Assembly: GCA_030430455.1 (NCBI GenBank)
Contig: JAUIJB010000004.1
Span: 33,823 to 97,822 of the forward strand
Origin: Verrucomicrobiia bacterium
Lineage (GTDB): Bacteria; Verrucomicrobiota; Verrucomicrobiia; Verrucomicrobiales; Akkermansiaceae
Reading direction: 5' to 3'
Length of the DNA stretch: 64,000 bases
Shown: positions 54,582-63,898 of the stretch, one piece after another
Position numbering within the stretch: position 1 is the stretch's first letter
Layout: every line of letters starts with the position of its first letter
Position numbers and translations under genes: made by a program
The notes under the pieces: model-generated
Seen by the model: the letters and a program-made list of their open reading frames with translations, nothing else
What the model was told of the DNA's origin: nothing
The model's database searches: none

Positions 54582-55307
54582 ATGGCCACCGATGAGGAGA
54601 AGCCGAAGCAGCCCGCGGAATCGGCAAAGCCCGCTGAGGAGTCGAAGCCGCCGGGCCCGCCGCCACCCAGCCTGAGCCCCTCGCCCTCGGCCGCGCCCCC
54701 GCCGCCACCCAGCCTGAGTCCGCCGCCCTCCGCGCCGCCGCCCGGTCCCTCGCCAAGCGCTCCGCCGCCGCGGTCGCCGCAATCGCCGCCAATCGGGGCG
54801 CCGGTCAAGGTGCAGGTCAGCAAGGCCGGCGCCGAGGAAGAGGAGGACGACGGTCTTCCCGAGACCAACCAGCGGCTGCTGGCCGGCCTGATCGACATGC
54901 TCGTGGTGGCCGGCCTCTGCGTCACCGTGGCGCTGATCGTTCCCGACTGGCCGGTGGTCTCGAAGCTTCCCTACCTGGTGGGCGCGGCCTACCTCGTGCT
55001 GCGCGACAGCCTGCCCTTCCTCGGCGGCCAGAGCATCGGCAAGAGGGCAACCAAGCTCCGCGTGGTCAAGGCGGGCGATACCCCGCTCGTCGGCGACTGG
55101 TCGGCGGCGGCGGCTCGCAACGTCCTGCTGCTGATTCCCTTCTTCGGCCCGTTGGTCGAGGCCATCGTCCTGATGAGCCGGGAGGACAAGCCGGAGCGCG
55201 GCCTGCGCCTCGGTGACGAGTGGGCCAAGACCCGGGTGATCCGCGACCCGGCGGTGGAGGAGAACGCGGGGATGGCGGACGACGAGGAGTCGGCGACGTC
55301 GGGTTGA
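54582..55307 (+). CDS. RDD-family membrane protein with Pro/Ser-rich head
   Basis: 241 residues. The first 65 residues are a low-complexity Pro/Ser stretch with PPPPSLSP-type repeats. The RDD domain starts at NQRLLAGLIDMLVVAGLCV and contains three helices and GGQSIGKRATKLRVVKAGD. RDD proteins are inner-membrane proteins of ill-defined role, some linked to sodium or proton exchange. The head is unusual in length. Confidence 0.85.
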   Translation: MATDEEKPKQPAESAKPAEESKPPGPPPPSLSPSPSAAPPPPPSLSPPPSAPPPGPSPSAPPPRSPQSPPIGAPVKVQVSKAGAEEEEDDGLPETNQRLLAGLIDMLVVAGLCVTVALIVPDWPVVSKLPYLVGAAYLVLRDSLPFLGGQSIGKRATKLRVVKAGDTPLVGDWSAAAARNVLLLIPFFGPLVEAIVLMSREDKPERGLRLGDEWAKTRVIRDPAVEENAGMADDEESATSG

Positions 55308-55339
55308 TCGGGGGCTTTCCTCCGATGGGCTTGGAGGAA

Positions 55340-55500
55340 CCGCAGATGAACGCGGATGAACGCAGATCCACACCGATACAGGAAATGGATTTGTCTTCCG
55401 GCGGTGCGAGTTTGTCCGCAGATTTGCACGGGGTCTTCTCCGCCGCGCTCCGGCCCGCAGATGAGTTCTGAAATCTGCGTCAATCTGCGTAATCTGCGGC
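55340..55500. repeat. CGCAGAT-type inverted repeat, copy 2
   Basis: The left arm CCGCAGATGAACGCGGATGA is inverted in the right arm AATCTGCGTCAATCTGCGTA with CTGCGG at 55492-55500. The unit resembles copy 1 at 47196-47264 but has about 100 bases of unrelated sequence between the arms. It fills most of the 279-base gap between the RDD gene and mutM. Confidence 0.55.
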
Positions 55501-55586
55501 TTCCCTTTCGAGAGTCCCAAGGGGTCCGATGGTCTCCTTGATTCGGGATCCGTCGGAGGTTCGCGTCCTTCAACCATCCGCGCCCC

Positions 55587-56408
55587 TCATCGCTGGCACG
55601 CCGGGCACCAGTAGGTCGAGCGCTGGCCGACGACCGCGTGCCGGATGTTGGCGCCACAGCGCCGGCAGGGTTCCCCGGCGCGGTCGTAGACGAACAGGCG
55701 CTGGCGGAAGTAGCCCGGTTGGCCCGATGAGTTGACGAAGTCGCGCAGGGTCGTGCCGCCGGAGCGGATCGCCTCCTCGAGCACCTCGCGGATCGCCGCG
55801 GCCAGGCGCTCGAGGCGCGGCCCGGAGACCCGGCCCGCCGCCGTGCGCGGCCGGATCCCGGCGCGGAACAGCGCCTCGTCGGCGTAGATGTTGCCCACCC
55901 CGACGACGACCGAGGCGTCCATGATGCGCAGCTTGATCGCGCTCCGGCGATCGCGGCAGGCGGCGCGCAGCCGCGCGGCGCCGAAGTCGCCGCCGAGCGG
56001 CTCGGGCCCGAGGTCGCGCAGCAGGGGATGCCGCGCCGGATCCTCGCCGGGGCGCAGGTGGAGGAAGATCCCGAAGCGCCGCGGGTCGTGGAAGCGCAGC
56101 TCCATGCCGCTGTCGAGATGCAGCAGGAGGTGGTCGTGCTTGCGCAGCTCGGCCGCCGGCTCGACCAGCCGCAGGCTGCCCGACATGCCGAGGTGGACCA
56201 GCAGGTGGTCGCCGGCATCGAGCGCGAGGATCAGGTACTTCGACCGCCGGGTGACCGCCGTGAAGCGCCTCCCGGCGACCTCCTCGAGCGACGCATCGAC
56301 CGGCAGCCGCAGGTCGCCACGGCGGACCACGACCGCGTCGACCCGGCGGCCGACCAGGTGGGGCTCGACCCCGCGTCGGGTGGTTTCAACCTCGGGCAAC
56401 TCGGGCAT
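55587..56408 (-). CDS. mutM: Formamidopyrimidine-DNA glycosylase
   Basis: 273 residues. The N-terminal MPELPEVETTRRG gives catalytic Pro2 and Glu3. LVHLGMSGSLRLVEP, FHDPRRFGIFLH and the C-terminal zinc finger (CRRC...CPACQR) are all present. It removes 8-oxoguanine and formamidopyrimidines from DNA and nicks the strand. Length is normal (269-aa E. coli enzyme). The gene is followed by a gap before the repeat region. Confidence 0.95.
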   Translation of the reverse strand: MPELPEVETTRRGVEPHLVGRRVDAVVVRRGDLRLPVDASLEEVAGRRFTAVTRRSKYLILALDAGDHLLVHLGMSGSLRLVEPAAELRKHDHLLLHLDSGMELRFHDPRRFGIFLHLRPGEDPARHPLLRDLGPEPLGGDFGAARLRAACRDRRSAIKLRIMDASVVVGVGNIYADEALFRAGIRPRTAAGRVSGPRLERLAAAIREVLEEAIRSGGTTLRDFVNSSGQPGYFRQRLFVYDRAGEPCRRCGANIRHAVVGQRSTYWCPACQR

Positions 56409-56455
56409 CGCGGGGCGGGTGTGGGGCTGCGGGGGAGTTCACGGCACGGGGAAAG

Positions 56456-57160
56456 TCACGGCAGGACGTAGGCGGCGGTGGTGACCACGTGGCACGCGCT
56501 TCCCGCCATCACGAAGGCGTGCCAGATGGCGTGGTTGTAGGGCAGGCTCTCCCACAGGAAGAACACCACGCCGCCGGTGTAGCACAGGCCTCCCGCCACC
56601 AGCCAGGCCAGCCCCGCCGGCGACAGCTCGTGCACCAGCTTGGGCGCGGCGATCACGATCAGCCACCCCATCAGGACGTAGAGCGCGGTCGACCACCAGG
56701 CCTCGCGGTTGCCGCGGATCACCGCCTTGAGGACCACCCCGACGATGGCCAGGAACCAGATGATGCCGAGCAGGGACCAGCCCCACGGGCCGCGCAGCGT
56801 CACCAGCGTGAGCGGCGTGTAGGATCCCGCGATGAGCAGGTAGATGCCGGCATGGTCGAGGACCTGGAGGAACGACTTGATGCGCGGCGAGTGGAAGCTG
56901 TGGTAGACCGTCGAGGAGAGGTAGAGCAGCACCAGGGTCGAGCCGAACAAGGCCGCCGACACCGTCTTCGCCGGCTCGCCGCCGGCGATCACCAGCATGA
57001 CGACGAGCGCCGCGACCGCCAGCAGGGTGGCGATCCCGTGGGTGATCATGCTGGCGCGCTCCTCCCCGCGACTGTGGCTGAGGTGCGACCGCTGCTGGAA
57101 GGGGTAGGCCGCCACGCGCGGAGCATGGCGGCGGGCGGCGAGCTTGTCGATGGTGTCCAT
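56456..57160 (-). CDS. Hemolysin III/YqfA-family membrane protein
   Basis: 234 residues from ATG 57160. The first 35 residues are soluble. Seven helices follow, with SHSRGEERASMITHGIATLL, YLSSTVYHSFHSPRIKSFLQVLDHAGIYLLIAGSYTPL and WHAFVMAGSACHVVTTAAYVLP. The conserved His, Asp and Ser residues match the metal-site set of the PAQR/hemolysin III superfamily. The molecular function of bacterial members remains unclear. Confidence 0.88.
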   Translation of the reverse strand: MDTIDKLAARRHAPRVAAYPFQQRSHLSHSRGEERASMITHGIATLLAVAALVVMLVIAGGEPAKTVSAALFGSTLVLLYLSSTVYHSFHSPRIKSFLQVLDHAGIYLLIAGSYTPLTLVTLRGPWGWSLLGIIWFLAIVGVVLKAVIRGNREAWWSTALYVLMGWLIVIAAPKLVHELSPAGLAWLVAGGLCYTGGVVFFLWESLPYNHAIWHAFVMAGSACHVVTTAAYVLP

Positions 57161-57315
57161 GGCACCACTCCGGCGTGCGCCGTGGAAGTCATGGGAGCCT
57201 TGGGAGCCATGGAAACCGTGCAATCCGCCCGGCTCGCCCGCTTCCGGGACACCCGCGGGGAGATTTGGCAAACACGCGCTTCACTCCCTCCGATCCCCGG
57301 TCTAGGCTCGGCGCG

Positions 57316-59376
57316 ATGCCTTCCCCGCCCCCTGTCGCCCTGCTGTGTTCGGACATCGACGGAACCCTGCTCGGCCGGCCGGCGGCGACCGCGGACTTCC
57401 GCTGCACCTGGGAGTCGCTCGACGGCAAGCGTCCCGTCCTGGTCTACAGCACCGGGCGGCTGGTCAAGGACGCCAAGCGAGTCGTCCAGGAGGGCGGCCT
57501 GCCGCAGCCGGACTACTACATCGGCGGCGTCGGCACGGTCATCCACGACGAGTCGTCCGACACCGTCGTGCGCGAGTTCTCCTCGATCCTCGAGGAACGC
57601 TGGGACCGGGAGCTGGCGGTCGAGGTGGTGAAGCGCTTTCCCGGAATCGAGGAGCAGCCGGTGCACCAGCAGCACGAGTGGAAGAGCAGCTGGTTCCTCG
57701 ACTCGGCCGGCGAGGACGACATCGCGGAGCTCAAGCGCCTGCTCGCCGAGGCCGGCGTCGAGGCCCAGGTCGTCTACTCCTCCGGCCGCGACCTCGACGT
57801 CCTCCCGCGCACGGCGAACAAGGGCAACGCGCTGCGCTGGCTGTGCTCGCGGCTGGGAATCGACCTCAGCCAGGTGGTCGTCGCCGGCGACACCGGCAAC
57901 GACTCGTCGATGTTCCTCCTGCCGGGGGTGCGCGGCATCGTCGTCGGCAATGCCGAGCCCGAGCTGATGGAGGCGACCCTCGACGCCGAGACCTTCCAGG
58001 CCGAGGGCAACTGCGCCGCGGGGGTGCTCGCCGGGCTGCAGAACTACGGCGTGATCGACCACGTCGTCCACAGCGAGGGATCGCTCGAGACCCAGCACCA
58101 CGACCCCGAGATCGTCCGCCTGTTCAAGGAGGAACCGAGCACCGCGGGCAGCGAGCACGCCTTCATCGAGACCGCCTACGGCAAGGCCGTCGACGCCCTC
58201 GAGCGCTGCATCACGCCGATGGGCTTCAGCGCCTGCTCGATCGCCGACAACGACGTCACCGGCGTCGACGAGAACTACAACTCGGTGTGGGGTCGCGACG
58301 GCGCGATGGCGATCATCGGCAGCCTCTCGGTCCCCGGCGACCGCTTCCGCGAGTGCCAGCGCGCGACCCTGCGCACGCTGCTCGAACACGTCTCTCCGGT
58401 CGGCCAGGTGCCCGCCAACGTCCATATCGCCACCGGCATCCCCGACTATTCCGGGGTCGGCGGGATCGCCGCGATCGACAGCGGCATGTGGGTGGTGATC
58501 GCGCTCCACGCCTACATCGAGAAAACCCGCGAGCTGCCGCTGCTGCGCGAGTTCCGCGACGAGGTCGGCCGGATCATGATGTGGCTCGAGGCCCACGACA
58601 GCAACCAGGACGGGCTGCTGGAGGTCCCCGAGGCCGGCGACTGGATGGACCTCTTCAACCGCAGCTACAACGTCCTCTTCGACGAGGTCCTGTGGTATCG
58701 CGCCACGGTCGCCTACGGGCGGATCAACGAGCTGCTCGGCGACAAGGACAAGGCCAGCCGCTACCTGCTGCGAGCCGAGCGCATCAAGCGCGCGATCATC
58801 CGCCGCTTCTGGCCGAGCACCAACGGGCCGACCTCGGAGGAGGGCGCCAGCTTCGCCGAGGTCCAGCGCGGCATCGGCGACGCCCGCTACCTGCTCGCCC
58901 AGGTCACGCCGTTCTCCTTCGACTGGCGCTGCGACGTCATCGCGAACATCATGGCCTTCCTCTACAACGTGATGGACTTCAACCGCGCGAAGATCGTCTT
59001 CCGCTTCCTCTGGGGGGTCGGGGCCAACGAGCCTTTCCCGGTGAGGAACCTCTACCCGGTGGTCCACGCGGGCGATCCCGACTGGAAGAGCTACTACACC
59101 GTGAACCTGCTCAACCTGCCCCACCACTACCACAATGGCGGCATCTGGCCGTGGTGCGGCGGGCACTGGGTGCGCTTCATCAACCACCTCGGCCTGCGCG
59201 ACGTCGCCAAGCAGGAGCTGCTGAAGCTCGCCGAACTGAACCGCCAGGGCGTGGTCGACGAGTGGGAATTCAACGAATGGTGCCACGGCAAGACCGGCCG
59301 GCCGATGGGCAAGGCCTACCAGGCCTGGTCGGCCGCCGAGTTCCTGGCCGCCTACCACGACGTGATGGACGAATGA
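57316..59376 (+). CDS. Sucrose-phosphate phosphatase domain fused to a GH100/GH133-like glycosidase domain
   Basis: 686 residues from ATG 57316. Residues 1-235 form a HAD-IIB phosphatase: nucleophile motif CSDIDGTLLG (D13, D15), STGR, NKGNALRWL and GDTGNDSSMF, as in cyanobacterial sucrose-phosphatases. Residues about 255-686 are an alpha/alpha-barrel glycoside hydrolase with YNSVWGRDGAMAIIG, EAGDWMDLFNRSYNVLF and WPWCGGHWVRFINHL, reminiscent of neutral invertases and debranching enzymes. The next gene is sucrose-phosphate synthase, overlapping by ATGA. Likely roles are dephosphorylation of sucrose 6-phosphate and hydrolysis of sucrose or a related glycoside. The glycosidase specificity is a guess. 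Confidence 0.82.
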   Translation: MPSPPPVALLCSDIDGTLLGRPAATADFRCTWESLDGKRPVLVYSTGRLVKDAKRVVQEGGLPQPDYYIGGVGTVIHDESSDTVVREFSSILEERWDRELAVEVVKRFPGIEEQPVHQQHEWKSSWFLDSAGEDDIAELKRLLAEAGVEAQVVYSSGRDLDVLPRTANKGNALRWLCSRLGIDLSQVVVAGDTGNDSSMFLLPGVRGIVVGNAEPELMEATLDAETFQAEGNCAAGVLAGLQNYGVIDHVVHSEGSLETQHHDPEIVRLFKEEPSTAGSEHAFIETAYGKAVDALERCITPMGFSACSIADNDVTGVDENYNSVWGRDGAMAIIGSLSVPGDRFRECQRATLRTLLEHVSPVGQVPANVHIATGIPDYSGVGGIAAIDSGMWVVIALHAYIEKTRELPLLREFRDEVGRIMMWLEAHDSNQDGLLEVPEAGDWMDLFNRSYNVLFDEVLWYRATVAYGRINELLGDKDKASRYLLRAERIKRAIIRRFWPSTNGPTSEEGASFAEVQRGIGDARYLLAQVTPFSFDWRCDVIANIMAFLYNVMDFNRAKIVFRFLWGVGANEPFPVRNLYPVVHAGDPDWKSYYTVNLLNLPHHYHNGGIWPWCGGHWVRFINHLGLRDVAKQELLKLAELNRQGVVDEWEFNEWCHGKTGRPMGKAYQAWSAAEFLAAYHDVMDE

Positions 59377-61559
59377 GAACCGACCTCGATATCCTGCACC
59401 TGTCGCTCCACGGCCTGATCCGCGGGGAGAACCTGGAACTCGGACGCGACCCCGACACCGGCGGGCAGTGCCTCTACGTGCTCGAGCTCGTCAAGGCGCT
59501 CGCCCGGCGCGACGAGGTCGCCCGCGTCACCCTGGTCACCCGGCGGGTGTTCGACCCGAAGGTCGGCGACGACTACGCCCGCGCGGTCGAGGACCTCGGC
59601 GGCGGCGCGGAGATCCGCCGGATCGAGGCCGGCCCGCGGCGCTACCTCCGCAAGGAGGTCCTGTGGCGGCACCTCGACGCCTTCATCGACGGCATCCTGT
59701 CATGGCTGCGCAGCGAGCGCCGGGTGCCCGACCTGATCCACGCCCACTACGCCGACGCCGGCTACGTCGGGCGCCAGGTCGCGGCGGTGCTCGGCTGCCC
59801 CTTCGCCTTCACCGGACACTCGCTCGGCAGGGTCAAGCGGGAGCGCCTGATCGAGGGCGGCTCGGACACCGAGGCCATCGAGGCGAAGTACAACCTGCCG
59901 GTGCGCATCGAGGCCGAGGAGCTCAGCCTCGAGGCGGCCTCGATCGTCTGCACCAGCACGCGGCAGGAGGTCGACGAGCAGTACGCCCTCTACGACCGCT
60001 ACGCCGAGGAGTCGATGCGGGTGATCCCGCCCGGGGTCGACCTGACGCGCTTCGACTCCGACCCCGACCCGGAGGTGATGCGGTCGGTCGACGCCAAGCT
60101 GCGCCGCTTCCTGCGCGACTGCGACCGCCCGGCGGTGCTGGCGATTGCGCGGGCCGACGAGCGCAAGAACCTCGCCGCGCTGGTGCGCGCCTTCGGCGGC
60201 AACGAGTGGCTGCGCGAGAACGCCAACCTGATCGTCATCGGCGGCAACCGCGACCGCCTCCAGCAGCTCTCGAGCGGCGGCCGCAAGGTCTGGCGGCAGT
60301 TGCTCGGTCTGATCGACGACTTCGACCTCTACGGCATCTGCGCGGTTCCCAAGCGCCACGAGTCGCTCGAGGTCGCCGGCTTCTACCGCTGGGCCGCGGA
60401 GACCGGCGGGGTCTTCGTCAACCCGGCCTTCACCGAGCCCTTCGGGCTGACCCTCCTCGAGGCGGCCGCGGCCGGGCTGCCGCTGGTGGCCACCCACGAC
60501 GGCGGGCCGAACGACATCCTCGCCAACCTGCAGAACGGCGAGCTGGTCGACCCCCTCGACGACGAGGCCATCGGCCGGGCGATCGAGGGCATCGTGTCGG
60601 ACCGCAAGCGCCAGCGGAAGCTCGCCGAGGACGGCGCGGTGAAGGTCCGCGAATACTACAGCTGGGACGCCCACGTCGCGACCTACCTCGAGGAACTCGG
60701 GGAGATCTTCGGGCCGGGGCCACGGCCGCCCGAGGAGGGCTCGCGCCAGCTCCTCGCGCGCGGCCTCCACTGGGTGGTGATGGACCTCCCGCCGCACCTC
60801 GAGGACGAGCCGGAGGAGCTCGTCGAGCGCTGGCGCGACCTGTTCCGCTCGGGTGAGGTCGGCATGATCTACGCCACCGGCTTGTCGCACGACGAGGCCC
60901 GCGAGGTGATCCGCCGGCTGTCGATGCCCAAGGCCGCGGTGATCATCGCCGGGCTCGGCGCGGAGATCCACTACGGCAAGGCCGGGGTCCCCGACGAGGT
61001 GTGGCAGCGCCAGATCCGCCACCGCTGGAACCGCGAGGCCGTGATCGAGGCCTTCGACGGCGTCGGCCAGCTGGTCCTCCAGGGCGAGGAGCACCAGCAC
61101 CCACTGAAGGTTTCGTACTTCATGAACAAGGACTCGGGCCTCACCCAGGCGAAGCTCCAGCAGGTGCTCCGCGAGGCCGGTGTGTCGGCCAAGGTGGTGG
61201 TGAGCTCGGGGTGCTTCGTCGACGTGCTGCCGATCCGCTCCGGCAAGGACGTCGCGCTGCGCTACCTCGAGAACAAGTTCGGCATCAACCCGGCGCGGAT
61301 GCTGTGCTTCGGCACCTACGGCAACGATGGCGCGATGATGCGCGGCCGCAACCTGGCGGCGGTGGCGGCCGATGCCGACAAGCTGCTGCGCCGGCTGCGC
61401 GAGCGCCCGCGGCTCCACCGTTGCGCCCGGCCGGGCCTCGAGGGGCTGTTCGAGGCGATCGACCACTACTCCTTCCTCGAGGCGACGCCGCCGCCCCTGC
61501 CGGGCGAGGAACACACCAGCGAGGACGAGGAGGTCCCCGAGATCGAGATCAACCCCTGA
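59373..61559 (+). CDS. Sucrose-phosphate synthase (GT4) with C-terminal HAD-like domain
   Basis: 728 residues. The GT4 half starts with ILHLSLHGLIRGENLELGRD and DTGGQCLYVLELVKAL, the sucrose-synthase and SPS signature. HAHYADAGYVG and FTGHSLGRVKRERL hold acceptor-side residues, and FVNPAFTEPFGLTLLEAAAAGLPLVAT is the donor-binding motif. Residues about 475-690 resemble a sucrose-phosphatase-like HAD domain, lacking the canonical DxD at the start (VVMDLPPHLED) and thus probably non-catalytic. It makes sucrose 6-phosphate from UDP- or ADP-glucose and fructose 6-phosphate. Sucrose here may be an osmolyte or carbon store. Confidence 0.85.
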   Translation: MRTDLDILHLSLHGLIRGENLELGRDPDTGGQCLYVLELVKALARRDEVARVTLVTRRVFDPKVGDDYARAVEDLGGGAEIRRIEAGPRRYLRKEVLWRHLDAFIDGILSWLRSERRVPDLIHAHYADAGYVGRQVAAVLGCPFAFTGHSLGRVKRERLIEGGSDTEAIEAKYNLPVRIEAEELSLEAASIVCTSTRQEVDEQYALYDRYAEESMRVIPPGVDLTRFDSDPDPEVMRSVDAKLRRFLRDCDRPAVLAIARADERKNLAALVRAFGGNEWLRENANLIVIGGNRDRLQQLSSGGRKVWRQLLGLIDDFDLYGICAVPKRHESLEVAGFYRWAAETGGVFVNPAFTEPFGLTLLEAAAAGLPLVATHDGGPNDILANLQNGELVDPLDDEAIGRAIEGIVSDRKRQRKLAEDGAVKVREYYSWDAHVATYLEELGEIFGPGPRPPEEGSRQLLARGLHWVVMDLPPHLEDEPEELVERWRDLFRSGEVGMIYATGLSHDEAREVIRRLSMPKAAVIIAGLGAEIHYGKAGVPDEVWQRQIRHRWNREAVIEAFDGVGQLVLQGEEHQHPLKVSYFMNKDSGLTQAKLQQVLREAGVSAKVVVSSGCFVDVLPIRSGKDVALRYLENKFGINPARMLCFGTYGNDGAMMRGRNLAAVAADADKLLRRLRERPRLHRCARPGLEGLFEAIDHYSFLEATPPPLPGEEHTSEDEEVPEIEINP

Positions 61560-61574
61560 CGGACCCGACGGACG

Positions 61575-61997
61575 ATGACGGCGCATGCGGACGGCTTCGG
61601 CGTGAGGACGCGGGGCAAGGGGACCTACGAGATCACCCGCGAGGTCGCGGCGGTCGTCGCCGACAGCGGGATCCGCACCGGCACGGTGACGGTCTTCGTG
61701 CGGCACACCTCGGCGAGCCTGGTCATCATGGAGAATGCCGACCCTAGCGCGCGCGCCGACCTCGAGGCCTACTTCGACCGCCTGGTGCCGGAGGACCTGC
61801 CGTACTTCGTCCACACCCTCGAGGGCCCGGACGACATGCCGAGCCACATCCGCATGGCCCTGACGCGCACCAGCGAGGTGATCCCGGTGGTCGGCGGCCG
61901 GATGAGCCTCGGGACCTGGCAGGGGATCTTCCTCTTCGAGCACCGCCGCGCCGCCCACGAGCGCCACATCGTCGTGAGCGTGGTCGGTACGGAGTGA
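61575..61997 (+). CDS. YjbQ family (UPF0047) protein
   Basis: 140 residues. RTGTVTVFVRHTSASLVIMENADPSARADLEAYFDRLVPE and the His-rich tail segment IPSHIRMALT (MPSHIRMAL) plus WQGIFLFEHRRAAHERHIVV are diagnostic. Family members bind a metal with three conserved His and were proposed to be a secondary thiamine-phosphate synthase. The true role is uncertain. The gene follows sucrose-phosphate synthase with 15 bases between. Confidence 0.88.
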   Translation: MTAHADGFGVRTRGKGTYEITREVAAVVADSGIRTGTVTVFVRHTSASLVIMENADPSARADLEAYFDRLVPEDLPYFVHTLEGPDDMPSHIRMALTRTSEVIPVVGGRMSLGTWQGIFLFEHRRAAHERHIVVSVVGTE

Positions 61998-62035
61998 AGG
62001 ATTGCGCGTGGCCGGCGCGGGCCTAGGCTGGGCGG

Positions 62036-62887
62036 GTGGAACCGAGCGTCCTGCAGTTGATCGACCTGGCCCTCGCCGAGGACATCGGTCCCGGCGACGT
62101 GACCGCCGGGTATTTCGTCCCGGCCGACGCCCGCGCGCGCGGCTTCGTGATCGCCCGCGAGGAGGGCAGCATCTCGGGGACCGAGGTCGCCCTGGAGGTC
62201 TTCCGGCGGGTCGACGAGTCGGTCTCCGCCCGGGTGCTGGTGCCCGACGGCTCGCGGGTCGCGGCCGGGGCGCACGTCATGGAGGTCGAGGGCCCGGCGC
62301 GCTCGCTGCTCACCGCCGAGCGGACCGCGCTCAATTTCCTCCAGCGCCTCTGCGGAGTGGCCAGCGCGACCTGGCGCCATGCCGACGCGATCCGCTCCCT
62401 GCCCGCCGAGATCCTCGACACCCGCAAGACAACGCCGGGCTGGCGCCTGCTCGAGAAGCGCGCGGTGGTCGACGGCGGCGGCTGCAACCACCGCATGGGG
62501 CTCTACGACCGGGCGATGGTGAAGGACAACCACCTGGTCAGCGAGGGGGGAATCGAGGCGCTGCAGGCCTCGATCCGCCGCCTCAAGCAGGACAAGCCGG
62601 AGGTCGAGGTCGAGCTCGAGGCCGACCGGCTCGACCAGGTCGCCGCCTTCCTCGAGCTCGAGGGAGTCGACCACATCCTGCTCGACAACATGTCGCCCGA
62701 GGAACTCGCCGAGGCCGTGGCGGTGCGCGGCGATGCCGACCGGCCCCGGCTCGAGGCGAGCGGCGGGGTCACGCTGGAGACCCTGGTGCCGATCGCGATG
62801 AGCGGGGTCGACTACATCTCCGTCGGCGCGATCACCCACTCGGCCCCGGCGATGGACCTGGGGCTCGACTTCGTGCTGGAGGAGTGA
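62036..62887 (+). CDS. nadC: Nicotinate-nucleotide pyrophosphorylase (carboxylating)
   Basis: 283 residues from GTG 62036. LAEDIGPGDVTAGYFVPADA is the usual N-terminal part. ILDTRKTTPGWRLLEKRAVVDGGGCNHRMGLYD and AMVKDNHLV carry the quinolinate- and PRPP-binding Arg and Lys residues. It converts quinolinate to nicotinate mononucleotide in NAD synthesis. Full length. The downstream gene birA starts at the stop codon overlap (GTGA). Confidence 0.95.
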   Translation: MEPSVLQLIDLALAEDIGPGDVTAGYFVPADARARGFVIAREEGSISGTEVALEVFRRVDESVSARVLVPDGSRVAAGAHVMEVEGPARSLLTAERTALNFLQRLCGVASATWRHADAIRSLPAEILDTRKTTPGWRLLEKRAVVDGGGCNHRMGLYDRAMVKDNHLVSEGGIEALQASIRRLKQDKPEVEVELEADRLDQVAAFLELEGVDHILLDNMSPEELAEAVAVRGDADRPRLEASGGVTLETLVPIAMSGVDYISVGAITHSAPAMDLGLDFVLEE

Positions 62888-63630
62888 CCGTGAGTTCGTG
62901 GGAGTCGGTCGAGGTGCCCGCCGGCTGGACCCTCCTGGTCCATCCCGAGCTGGAGTCGACCAACAGCGAGGTGCTGCGCCGGGCCGGGCAGCTGGACCAC
63001 GGCACGGTGGTAGTGGCGGAGCGCCAGACCGCGGGGCGGGGGCGCCGCGGGGCACCGTGGCTGGCCCGGCCGGGCGAGGGGCTGACCTTCTCGGTGTGGC
63101 TCCGGCCGGAGGCCGCACGGGCCCTGTGGCCGCGACTGTCACTGGCCGCCGGGCTCGCCGTCGCCGAGGCGATGCAGGCCTTCGGGATCGAGGCGCAGAT
63201 CAAGTGGCCCAACGACCTGCTCGTCGACGGCCGCAAGCTCTGCGGCATCCTCGTCGAAGCCGGGGCCCATGGCGTGGTGGTCGGGATCGGGATCAACGTC
63301 AATGGCAGCGACTTCCCGCCCGAGCTCGACGGGCAGGCGACCTCGATGAGACTCGCCGGGGGCCGAGATTTCGAGCCGGGCGAGGTCCTCGGGCTCGTGC
63401 TGCGCTCGCTTCACCGGCTCGCCGGCCGGATCGGGGCGGACTTTCCCGAGCTGATCGACCGCATCCGCGAGCGCTGTGCGCTGCGGGGTCACCGGGTCCG
63501 GCTGGAAAGCGGCAGTGGACCGCTGTGCGGCGTCGTCGAGGGCATCGGCGATCGCGGCGAGCTGGTGGTCGTGGCCGACGATGGACGCCACGAGATCCTC
63601 CAGGCCCACGAGGTGCGGGTGGTCGACTGA
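62884..63630 (+). CDS. birA: Biotin--[acetyl-CoA-carboxylase] ligase
   Basis: 248 residues from GTG 62884; GTG 62890 is an alternative. STNSEVLRRA, QTAGRGRRGAPWLARPGEGLTFS and IKWPNDLLVDGRKLCGILVE are the ATP/biotin-binding signature. The C-terminal SH3-like domain is present (RCALRGHRVRLESGSG). There is no N-terminal DNA-binding domain, so it is a class I ligase without repressor function. It links biotin to the carrier protein of acetyl-CoA carboxylase. Confidence 0.93.
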   Translation: MTVSSWESVEVPAGWTLLVHPELESTNSEVLRRAGQLDHGTVVVAERQTAGRGRRGAPWLARPGEGLTFSVWLRPEAARALWPRLSLAAGLAVAEAMQAFGIEAQIKWPNDLLVDGRKLCGILVEAGAHGVVVGIGINVNGSDFPPELDGQATSMRLAGGRDFEPGEVLGLVLRSLHRLAGRIGADFPELIDRIRERCALRGHRVRLESGSGPLCGVVEGIGDRGELVVVADDGRHEILQAHEVRVVD

Positions 63631-63898
63631 GCCCGTGACCCGAATGGCACTGTTTTAAGGCGTTTGCCGGCGGCTTCCGAGAGCTCCACCAACCGCCGAA
63701 TCGTTGATTCCACCGGGTTCGGCGATCCGACCACCGACTCAAAACACCGCCATTCCGGACTGACCGCTACGATCGGCTTGAGGAAACGGACTTCGCCGAG
63801 CCCGGGACTCAGTTCAGCGTCGGCGTGCCGCCAGAATCACGGACGGACCTCACCCTTCCGAGACCCCTCCGACGCAATGTTAAAGTGCTAGGATCGCG
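63631..63898. other. Intergenic region between birA and a group II intron end
   Basis: 268 bases with no gene that I can support. A 75-codon frame from 63664 lacks any conserved-looking feature. The sequence ends at the apparent 3' exon junction of the intron near 63899. Confidence 0.4.

Noticed and set aside
63664..63891. A 75-codon frame after birA
   Set aside because: No start context or conserved-looking feature; probably non-coding spacer before the intron.
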